Shown here in pieces: positions 1 to 5,314 of a stretch of 6,287 bases of DNA. The DNA comes from Candidatus Zixiibacteriota bacterium. Lineage in GTDB: Bacteria > Zixibacteria > MSB-5A5 > JAUVRN01. Both the position numbers and the translations under genes were made by a program. The first letter of the stretch is position 1, and every line of letters starts with the position of its first letter. The DNA is taken from NCBI GenBank assembly GCA_030597645.1, contig JAUVRN010000126.1:1-6287 (forward strand), in the 5' to 3' direction. A model generated the notes under the pieces. It saw only the letters and a program-made list of their open reading frames with translations. It was not told the DNA's origin and searched no databases.

Positions 1-95
1 CGGCGGCCGAAAATTGCCGCCATGACCACCATCGCGGCCGCGAGCAGGCAGACAATGGCGAGATGCAGTACAAGCGGACCGTATACCGGTGACAT
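1..95 (-). CDS. N-terminal fragment of a membrane protein, possibly NuoA (NADH-quinone oxidoreductase subunit A); runs off the left edge
   Basis: Thirty-one codons are visible, starting with ATG at 95-93 and open to the window edge. The peptide begins MSPVYGPLVLHLAIVCLLAA and continues as a hydrophobic helix to about residue 29, ending with GR at the edge. The start is supported by an AAGGA ribosome binding site at 100-104, four bases upstream, and by a good promoter at 148-176. A short N-terminus followed by one long helix and then a basic turn is how NuoA, a small three-helix subunit of respiratory complex I, begins. The conserved NuoA loop lies outside the window, so the name is a guess. 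It could be any small membrane protein. I am confident that a gene starts here and much less confident of its identity. Confidence 0.5.
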   Translation of the reverse strand, partial: MSPVYGPLVLHLAIVCLLAAAMVVMAAIFGR

Positions 96-118
96 GTCTT
101 CCTTCGGAACCCCGGTGA

Positions 119-132
119 GTGAAATTTTTCAC
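119..132. promoter_or_regulatory. 14-bp palindrome GTGAAA-TT-TTTCAC in the leader of the left-edge gene
   Basis: Two perfect inverted 6-base arms (119-124 and 127-132) flank a TT. The palindrome lies between the predicted transcription start (about 141) and the ATG at 95, so it would be within the first 25 bases of the transcript. The position fits a repressor operator or a small hairpin near the 5' end. No regulator is recognised from the sequence. Confidence 0.35.
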
Positions 133-147
133 AAACCAGAGGGAGCG

Positions 148-176
148 AATATAGCGCCGGCTCACCGCCGGGCCAA
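148..176 (-). promoter_or_regulatory. sigma70-type promoter for the left-edge gene
   Basis: On the minus strand, TTGGCC (171-176) is followed after exactly 17 bases by TATATT (148-153). Spacing is ideal and the -10 matches the consensus at five of six positions. Transcription would start near 141, leaving a leader of about 45 bases before the ATG at 95. It lies downstream of the asnA terminator, so the left-edge gene appears to be a separate transcription unit. Confidence 0.6.
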
Positions 177-351
177 GCGCATTCTGGCCCCTTCTCCGGC
201 CCCAGGACCCGCCCGGCAGGACCACAAGAAACGGTAATCCCAACGTCGTGTTCTCTCCAGGTCTCGGTGGCCTTGACGGCACGTCCCGCACCAGTGTGGA
301 TCGTCACGAGCGGAAGGCTTGGTAAGGGACCAGATGGCTGAGGGTCCAAAC
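177..351. other. intergenic stretch with nothing recognised
   Basis: This is the rest of the 323-base gap between asnA and the left-edge gene. No ORF here has a ribosome binding site or recognisable protein. I looked for a tRNA, because nuo operons are sometimes preceded by one, and found no T-loop (GTTCRA) or cloverleaf. A weak inverted repeat, GGACC at 327-331 with GGTCC at 343-347, lies just beyond the asnA terminator and is too small to call. Confidence 0.5.
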
Positions 352-377
352 AAAAAGCCCGCCGGATCAGGCGGGCT
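352..377 (-). terminator. rho-independent terminator of asnA
   Basis: On the minus strand the sequence is an 8-bp perfect stem AGCCCGCC / GGCGGGCT (370-377 with 356-363) with a six-base loop TGATCC, followed directly by a run of five T residues (356-352). It lies about 40 bases after the asnA stop codon. The plus-strand reading has no T tract, so it acts in one direction only. Confidence 0.9.
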
Positions 378-418
378 CTGTCGTATCAATACCAACCCGG
401 GTCGAAGAGCCAGATAAG

Positions 419-1564
419 CTACTCCAGGATGTGGATCTTGCGCTTGGCGCACATCTCCTTGAGCACGTCCGGCCACACCGTCACGCTGCACTCGCCCAGG
501 TGGGCGGTACGCAGCAGGTACATGTAGGTTCGGGACTGGCCGATGCCGCCGCCGATGGTGAGCGGCAGCGTACCGTCGACGATCCCCTGGTGATAGGGAT
601 ACTTGAGGAAGTCCATCTGGTTCGTCTCCTCGAGCTGCTGCTTGAGCACATCGCCGTTCACACGCACACCCATGGACGTCAGTTCATGACGCCGACGGGT
701 CACCGGATTCCAGACCAGGATGTCGCCGTTGAGACCGTGCATCGGGAGTCCGTCCGTGGACGTCGTGGGCGTAGACCAATCGTCGTAGTCTGCCGCGCGC
801 ATCTCATGCGGATAACCGTCCTCCAGCGTCCAGCCGATTCCGTAGATGAAAATCGCCGGGTACTTCTGGAGGATGGCGGTTTCACGCTGCTTGCGCGGAA
901 GATCCGGGAATTCCTTGAGAATCTCCTCCGCGTGCAGGAAGGTCAGTTCCTCTGGAATGGGTGCGTACTTCTCCGAGCGCAGACCGGGGAACAACTCCTG
1001 CGCGATCTGATGCGCGCCATAGAGTACCTTCCAGATGCGCTTGACGGTATCCGTGAGGTACGCGAGGTTCCGCTCCTTGTCGCTGATCACTCGTTCCCAG
1101 TCCCACTGATCGACATAGGCACTGTGATCGTGATCGAGAAAGTAGTCCTTGCGGACGGCCCGCATATCGGTGTAGAGCCCCTCGCCCATGCCCATTCCAA
1201 ACTGCTTAAGGGCCATCCGTTTCCACTTGGTGGCCGCCTGTACCACCTGCGCATTGATGGGATGCTTGCCGTGGTCGTTGGAGATGTGGAAACCGACGGG
1301 ACCGCGTGAACCGTCCCGGTCGAGGTTGTCGTTGATGCCGGACAGCTCATCGACGATCAACGGGACCTCGACACGCATCAGATTGAGTTCGCGGCAGAGC
1401 CCATCCTCGATGTACTCCTTCACCACCGTGATCGCCTTCTGCGTGTCCTTCGGACTCAGCAGGGGTTGGTAAGCGGCGGGAAGCAGGTTTTCCAGGTCTT
1501 CATATGTGCCGATTCCGGGACCGGCCAGGTCGGCCTTTTTGTCGGCGGCGGTTGTGGACGCCAT
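419..1564 (-). CDS. asnA: aspartate-ammonia ligase (asparagine synthetase A)
   Basis: AsnA makes asparagine from aspartate, ammonia and ATP through an aspartyl-adenylate. It is a soluble relative of class II aminoacyl-tRNA synthetases. The 381-residue product carries the family's signature stretches: DNLD near 79-82, KWKR at 113-116, GEGLYTDM at 127-134, YVDQWDWERV at 150-159, RAADYDDWSTP at 256-266, GLNGDILVWNP at 277-287 and the motif-3-like GGGIGQSR at 338-345. It is about 50 residues longer than the 330-residue E. coli enzyme, partly from an N-terminal extension of some 30 residues. The segment that reads VVHSLAKWKR in E. coli is VVQAATKWKR here (107-116), so a conserved His-Ser pair is replaced. 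The start is supported by a GGGGG ribosome binding site at 1572-1576, seven bases upstream. It is last in its strand run, 67 bases after the fusion gene, and followed by a clear terminator. Family assignment is secure. Confidence 0.95.
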   Translation of the reverse strand: MASTTAADKKADLAGPGIGTYEDLENLLPAAYQPLLSPKDTQKAITVVKEYIEDGLCRELNLMRVEVPLIVDELSGINDNLDRDGSRGPVGFHISNDHGKHPINAQVVQAATKWKRMALKQFGMGMGEGLYTDMRAVRKDYFLDHDHSAYVDQWDWERVISDKERNLAYLTDTVKRIWKVLYGAHQIAQELFPGLRSEKYAPIPEELTFLHAEEILKEFPDLPRKQRETAILQKYPAIFIYGIGWTLEDGYPHEMRAADYDDWSTPTTSTDGLPMHGLNGDILVWNPVTRRRHELTSMGVRVNGDVLKQQLEETNQMDFLKYPYHQGIVDGTLPLTIGGGIGQSRTYMYLLRTAHLGECSVTVWPDVLKEMCAKRKIHILE

Positions 1565-1590
1565 GATGTATCCCCCTTAGTATTCGTTGT

Positions 1591-1602
1591 GCCCCGAAGG
1601 GC
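1591..1602 (-). other. short UUCG-tetraloop hairpin in the asnA leader
   Basis: In the minus-strand transcript, GCCC-UUCG-GGGC forms a 4-bp stem closed by the especially stable C(UUCG)G tetraloop, about 15 bases upstream of the asnA ribosome binding site. No T tract follows, so it is not a terminator. It may be a processing, stability or pause element, or chance. Confidence 0.3.
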
Positions 1603-1617
1603 GCTATGCTTCACGAT

Positions 1618-1646
1618 AATTTATGGTGGACTCACAGGTCAGGCAA
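1618..1646 (-). promoter_or_regulatory. possible promoter for asnA inside the end of the fusion gene
   Basis: TTGCCT (1641-1646) and TAAATT (1618-1623) on the minus strand are separated by exactly 17 bases. Each matches the sigma70 consensus at four of six positions. Transcription would start near 1611, giving a leader of about 47 bases before the asnA ATG. This would let asnA be expressed apart from the upstream genes. The match is moderate and could be chance. Confidence 0.4.
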
Positions 1647-2966
1647 TGCGATATCGCGGGCGCCGCCCAGGTGTGCGGCGAACCAGCGGTCGTCCCCTTT
1701 CATGCGCCCTGTGGCAGTCCACATCAATTCGATGGCCTGTGCGTAGAAGCGGGCCCGATGGAGGCGATCGGGCAGGTGAGGATAGTGGGGCTCGAACAGT
1801 CGTACGAACGATTCGCCCCAGGCGATGATTAACGCAGCCAGATCAATGGCCGGATCACCGGCTCCGGCGGCGCCCCAGTCGATGACACCCGTCAAGGTGA
1901 CATCGGTTGAATCGAACAGCAGGTGAGAGAATGCCAGGTCGCCGTGAACCATGGTCGGAGCAAAACCGAAGAACTCCGGATCGTCGAGATGAGATCTGAA
2001 CAGCCTGTCGACCCAGGCACGCTGATAAGACATGAGCAAGGGATGCACGTATTCCTCGATGAGAGCGCGTATCTGGCTCCAGGCTTCCAGGGTGTTGGGA
2101 GAGGAGGCGGGCGGGGTCTCCGGTGCGGGCTGGATCGCGTGCAGCGCAGACAAGAACAGGGCGACCTGATCGGCTGCGCGTTGGCGCTGTCCGGATGACA
2201 GTACCTGAAACTGCGTGTTTGCCACCATCCGGCCCGGAAGCATCCGGTACGCCATCATATCTTCCGCGATATGGAACGGGTCGGGTACGTCAACAGGCAA
2301 TTGCGCCTTCAGTTCCGGGAGCAGTCGGCCTTCCTTCGCCAACATCTGCCTGCCCTGTTGCGATTTCGGGAAACGAAACACGATTGCGTCGTCGACGACG
2401 ATGACGTCGTTCATCAACCCGTCGCTGTTGACCCTGGCATTCTGCCATTTCAGATCGGGAGATGCGGCAACCATGCGATCGCGGTAGCGGTCGATCAGGT
2501 TCTCGTCTGCATCGCGGTCTTCCGCGCCGGCGGTATGCAGGATTTTCACGAAGATCAACTCCGGATCTCCGGGATCGAGCTGATCGATGTGACCACAGCG
2601 CACGTAGCCCTCGCGTGCCAGAAGCGATTGCATGGGCTGGTTGGATCGATTAGTGGATGTGAAGAGCTTGTTAGTCCGGCAGCGCGACTCGAGCTCCCGT
2701 AGGAGTGCAGCGCCGACGCCCTGGCGACGCCTCTCTGCCTCCACATACACCATGGGAACAAAACCGCGCTGATAGAAACTATAGTCGAGAACGGCGTAGC
2801 CGGCGAGATCGCCTTCGACCTCCGCTACAATGCAGGTGTCACCAGCGATCCACCCGGACAGTTGACGGGCTCGATCCGGGTTGTGTTGAGCGATCCCGTC
2901 TATGGCAATCAGCCCATCCAGATCAGCTTCGCCTGCCTCACGCATTGCGATGTTGATGCGCACCAT
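1632..2966 (-). CDS. bifunctional GNAT acetyltransferase - aminoglycoside phosphotransferase-like fusion
   Basis: This is a 444-residue soluble protein with two enzyme domains. Residues 1-141 are a GNAT N-acetyltransferase, with the acetyl-CoA pyrophosphate loop RRRQGVGAALL at 79-89 and the later NQPMQSLLAREGYVRCG strand-helix-strand. Residues about 150-444 are an APH-type kinase: nucleotide-binding strand with FRFPK at 197-201 (Lys201), KEGRLL helix at 211-216 (Glu212), catalytic loop HGDLAFSHLL at 341-350 (Asp343) and metal-binding IDWG at 362-365 (Asp363). His348 takes the position held by Asn in most APH enzymes; Mph macrolide kinases and APH(2'')-Ia also have His there. The domain order equals AAC(6')-Ie/APH(2'')-Ia, but this GNAT half looks RimI-like. 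All expected kinase residues are present, so activity is plausible; the substrate is unknown. I chose ATG 2966 because GGGGG (2971-2975) sits four bases upstream and the fold begins there. An in-frame GTG at 3035 would overlap the preceding gene. It follows that gene's stop by 28 bases. Confidence 0.85.
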   Translation of the reverse strand: MVRINIAMREAGEADLDGLIAIDGIAQHNPDRARQLSGWIAGDTCIVAEVEGDLAGYAVLDYSFYQRGFVPMVYVEAERRRQGVGAALLRELESRCRTNKLFTSTNRSNQPMQSLLAREGYVRCGHIDQLDPGDPELIFVKILHTAGAEDRDADENLIDRYRDRMVAASPDLKWQNARVNSDGLMNDVIVVDDAIVFRFPKSQQGRQMLAKEGRLLPELKAQLPVDVPDPFHIAEDMMAYRMLPGRMVANTQFQVLSSGQRQRAADQVALFLSALHAIQPAPETPPASSPNTLEAWSQIRALIEEYVHPLLMSYQRAWVDRLFRSHLDDPEFFGFAPTMVHGDLAFSHLLFDSTDVTLTGVIDWGAAGAGDPAIDLAALIIAWGESFVRLFEPHYPHLPDRLHRARFYAQAIELMWTATGRMKGDDRWFAAHLGGARDIALPDL

Positions 2967-2994
2967 CTTGCCCCCAGAAGACTCTGTTACACAT

Positions 2995-3378
2995 TCATGG
3001 CTGATACAGACCGGCCACCGCGCCGCTCGGGTCACGAATTACGCAAAAGCGACTCTCGCCACCCATGCCCCGGGGCCCATCCACCACGTTCCCACCGAGC
3101 TTCGTGCACTGCGCCACGCTCTCATCCAGATCGGCGACGACGATGTACACCATCCACTGTCCCGGCATGTTGGCGTTGGGGCCGCGCCGGTGACAGATGC
3201 CGGCTGTGGCCTTGCCGTCCCGGTCCTTCATATTGTAGTCGCTGTACTCACCCATGCTCACCGGCTCGGGCTGCCATCCTGTAACGGCGGCGTAGAAGTC
3301 CCGCAGCGAATCGGCATCGGGTACGGTCAGGTCGGTCCAGGCAATGGAGCCCGCTTGTGGTGTGTGCTCAGATGTCAT
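2995..3378 (-). CDS. VOC (glyoxalase/bleomycin-resistance fold) family protein
   Basis: A 127-residue protein of the usual size for a single VOC unit made of two beta-alpha-beta modules. The first module opens with IAWTDLTVPD (12-21) and the helix DSLRDFYAAVTGW (23-35). The second opens with WMVYIVVADLDESVAQCTKLGG (75-96) and closes with the characteristic FCVIRDPSGAVAGLYQP C-terminus (111-127). VOC proteins include glyoxalases, dioxygenases and drug-binding resistance proteins. The usual first-strand histidine metal ligand is not evident (the strand reads WTDL), so I cannot say whether it binds metal or what it acts on. Its ATG overlaps the stop codon of the upstream gene as ATGA, and its ribosome binding site GGAGGG (3385-3390) lies inside that gene, so the two are almost certainly translationally coupled. 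A longer in-frame reading reaching 4068 is only a shadow within the upstream gene. Confidence 0.85.
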   Translation of the reverse strand: MTSEHTPQAGSIAWTDLTVPDADSLRDFYAAVTGWQPEPVSMGEYSDYNMKDRDGKATAGICHRRGPNANMPGQWMVYIVVADLDESVAQCTKLGGNVVDGPRGMGGESRFCVIRDPSGAVAGLYQP

Positions 3379-4988
3379 GATGTACCCTCCACGGTCTTCA
3401 GCGCGTTGGAGAACGAGTCGCTGGATGCGCAGGCCACCGCGCGGCGATGCGATTCGGGTGCGTCCGGTTGCAGAAGCGATCCATCTTCCAGCGCATAGCC
3501 ACCGTAAATCTCCGAGTAGTTCTGAATCCGGTTGGGTGAGGTACGCCGAAGGATGTGCCACGGCCGTAATTCGGCGGCGCGATTCACCCCCATGGCCCCG
3601 AGCAGTTCGGCCACCGCGTACATGGTTTCTGAATGGTAGTGCGACACGCGGGCGCCTTTGTCGTGGACGTCGAGGCCGGCTGTGAGCTGCGGATCCTGTG
3701 TGGCGACGCCCACCGGACACTTGTTCGAGTTGCACCGACGGGCCTGGATGCAGCCGAGGGCGAGCATCATGGCCCGGGCGGAGTTGCACATGTCCGCGCC
3801 CAAGGCCAGGCGTTTGACCAGGTCGAACGCGGAGACGACATGTCCGCTGGCGATGACCCGGATCTGGTCGCGCAGGCCAAACCCGGTCAGCGCCGTGTGC
3901 ACGAAGATCAGGCTCTCGGTCAGCGGGGCACCCACTTTGTTGGTAAACTCCAGGGGTGCCGCACCGGTACCGCCTTCCCCACCGTCCACGGCGATGAAAT
4001 CGGGTGCTATTCCGGTTTCGAGCATTCCCTTGCACACCGCGAGAAATTCCCGGCGCTTTCCCACGCACAGCTTGAACCCGACCGGCTTGCCGCCCGAGGC
4101 TTCACGCAGCCGGCCGATGAACTCGCAGAGTTCTCGCGGCGTGGAAAAAGCCGAATGTGCGGGCGGTGAGATCACGTCGTTGCCCAGCTCCACCAGGCGG
4201 ATGGCCGCAATCTCGCTCGTGAGTTTGGCGGCAGGCAATATCCCGCCGTGACCGGGCTTGGCGCCCTGCGAGATCTTGATCTCGATCATCTTCACATGTG
4301 GGTGCGTAGCCCGTTCACCGAATTCCACGATATCGAATTGGCCACTCTGGTCACGGCAACCAAAGTACCCGGTGCCGATCTGCCAGATCAGATCGCCCCC
4401 GGGGCGTAGATGGTAGGGACTGATCGAGCCTTCGCCTGTGTTGTGCGCGAAGGCGCCCATGCGTGCACCGTCATTGAGCGCCAGTATGGCGTGGCTGCTG
4501 AGCGCACCGTAGCTCATGGCGGAGATGTTGAGTATGCTGGCGGAATACGGCTGCGCACAGTCGGGACCGCCCACGGTCACGCGCAGCGAACTCGGCTCTA
4601 CATGCGCGGGCTGCATGGAGTGGTTGACCCACTCGTAGCCCACCTCGTACACGTCACGAATCGTGCCGAACGGCACGGTGTCGCGCATCTTCTTGGCCCG
4701 CTGGTACACCAGCGATCGCTCCTCCCGAGAAAACGGTCGTCCGCCGGTCTCCGTCTCGATGAAGTACTGGCTGATCTCGGGGCGAAGGGCCTCGAAGATG
4801 AACCGAAAGTGTCCGATGATCGGAAAATTCCTCAGCACCGAACTCTTGCGCTGGAAGTAATCCTGAAAACCGATGACCAGTACCGGCACAATCAGGATGA
4901 GACTCCACAGTACCGGTGGCCAGTACAGCCATACGAGGGCTACGGAGGCGAAGACGACAAGGGAACCGATTACAAAGAACCTGCGCAT
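3375..4988 (-). CDS. membrane-anchored FMN-binding glutamate synthase-like protein (stand-alone GltS central/FMN domain)
   Basis: A 537-residue protein. Two hydrophobic helices at about 4-22 and 25-41 anchor the N-terminus in the membrane; the rest is the FMN-binding (beta/alpha)8 barrel of glutamate synthase. Visible motifs are ISAMSYGALS (155-164), HNTGEGSIS (182-190), KISQGAKPGHGG (238-249), DGGEGGTGAAP (335-345) and GADMCNSARAMM (397-408). The cysteines C413, C419 and C424, in C-x5-C-x4-C, are arranged as in the 3Fe-4S site of glutamate synthase. The glutamine amidotransferase domain that supplies ammonia and the C-terminal GXGXG domain are both absent, so it is not a complete glutamate synthase. 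The real substrate of these stand-alone proteins is not established; an FMN and Fe-S oxidoreductase taking electrons from a redox carrier is the safest description. The start ATG has a TGAGGT site (4996-5001) seven bases away. It is first in a run with the VOC and fusion genes. Confidence 0.9.
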   Translation of the reverse strand: MRRFFVIGSLVVFASVALVWLYWPPVLWSLILIVPVLVIGFQDYFQRKSSVLRNFPIIGHFRFIFEALRPEISQYFIETETGGRPFSREERSLVYQRAKKMRDTVPFGTIRDVYEVGYEWVNHSMQPAHVEPSSLRVTVGGPDCAQPYSASILNISAMSYGALSSHAILALNDGARMGAFAHNTGEGSISPYHLRPGGDLIWQIGTGYFGCRDQSGQFDIVEFGERATHPHVKMIEIKISQGAKPGHGGILPAAKLTSEIAAIRLVELGNDVISPPAHSAFSTPRELCEFIGRLREASGGKPVGFKLCVGKRREFLAVCKGMLETGIAPDFIAVDGGEGGTGAAPLEFTNKVGAPLTESLIFVHTALTGFGLRDQIRVIASGHVVSAFDLVKRLALGADMCNSARAMMLALGCIQARRCNSNKCPVGVATQDPQLTAGLDVHDKGARVSHYHSETMYAVAELLGAMGVNRAAELRPWHILRRTSPNRIQNYSEIYGGYALEDGSLLQPDAPESHRRAVACASSDSFSNALKTVEGTS

Positions 4989-5148
4989 GGTAACTACCTC
5001 AGAATCTGCCAGGCCCCCCGAACCGGCCCGGAGAATATAGCGACTGGTCCAACAAGGGGCTATAGAACCCTGCGCCGGGGAGTACTCTCCGCCCGCCAGA
5101 CCTGCGGCTCTTCCTGCTCGCGTTCCGGCCGGGGCAGACCACCTATCC
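4989..5148. other. leader region of the glutamate synthase-like gene, otherwise empty
   Basis: This is the half of the 326-base gap nearest the glutamate synthase-like gene. Apart from the ribosome binding site and the -10-like element there is no supported gene. I see no T-tailed hairpin, so no terminator separates the helicase from the genes downstream of it, and partial read-through from the helicase gene is possible. Confidence 0.4.
5034..5039 (-). promoter_or_regulatory. possible -10 element upstream of the glutamate synthase-like gene
   Basis: TATATT on the minus strand lies within CGCTATATTC (5033-5042), a decamer identical to the one around the -10 of the good promoter at 148-176. 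No convincing -35 is found 16-18 bases upstream. TATAGC at 5036-5041 also forms an inverted repeat with GCTATA at 5059-5064, spacer 17. A start near 5027 would give a leader of about 38 bases. Confidence 0.3.
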
Positions 5149-5306
5149 TCAGAGTTTCAGAACACCCACGTGGAAACCGTCGGCGGCTTTCTGATATACC
5201 CAGGTGAATGCCGTCAGTCCTGGCCGGGATCCGTGGTCTGGTCGAAGATCGTGACGCCCTCGGACAGGCGATACAACTGAAATCCGGTTTTGGCGCGTGG
5301 AATCGT
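5149..5306 (-). pseudogene. probable frameshifted remnant of a small protein gene
   Basis: Two adjacent stretches read like protein but in different frames. The first (5306-5214) gives AKTGFQLYRLSEGVTIFDQT followed by TDPGQD and a TGA stop. The second, read in another frame down to the TGA at 5151-5149, gives LTAFTWVYQKAADGFHVGVL then KL. Both have the alternating hydrophobic/polar pattern of beta strands and a composition unlike the Arg/Ser/Pro-rich shadow reading around them. One extra base near 5216-5222 would join them into a protein of about 50 residues. There is no ATG and no ribosome binding site at the upstream end, where a TGA (5307-5309) blocks the frame. It could be a decayed gene, a sequencing error, or chance. 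I recognise no family. Confidence 0.35.
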
Positions 5307-5314
5307 TCAGCGGC

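Noticed and set aside
177..351. tRNA gene upstream of a possible nuo operon
   Set aside because: No T-loop or anticodon arm could be found on either strand.
162..491. Minus-strand open frame of 109 codons spanning the asnA terminator
   Set aside because: It crosses a strong terminator hairpin, overlaps asnA out of frame, and has no ribosome binding site or recognisable protein.
431..1309. Long plus-strand open frame of 292 codons opposite asnA
   Set aside because: It is the antisense shadow of a gene with unmistakable AsnA motifs; it has no recognisable domain and arises from GC-rich codon bias.
2967..3035. GTG start at 3035 for the fusion protein, adding 23 residues
   Set aside because: It would overlap the VOC gene by 41 bases, the added residues do not belong to the GNAT fold, and ATG 2966 has its own GGGGG ribosome binding site.
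3379..4068. Upstream in-frame extension of the VOC protein by about 230 residues
   Set aside because: The extension lies inside the glutamate synthase-like gene, is Arg/Pro/Gly-rich like a shadow frame, and the start at 3378 has a GGAGGG site and a stop-start overlap.
5074..5092. Near-palindrome GGGGAGTACTCTCC as a terminator or operator
   Set aside because: The arms are imperfect and short, and no T tract follows on either strand.
4410..5207. Plus-strand open frame of 265 codons
   Set aside because: Its composition is that of a shadow frame opposite the glutamate synthase-like gene, with no domain and no ribosome binding site seen.
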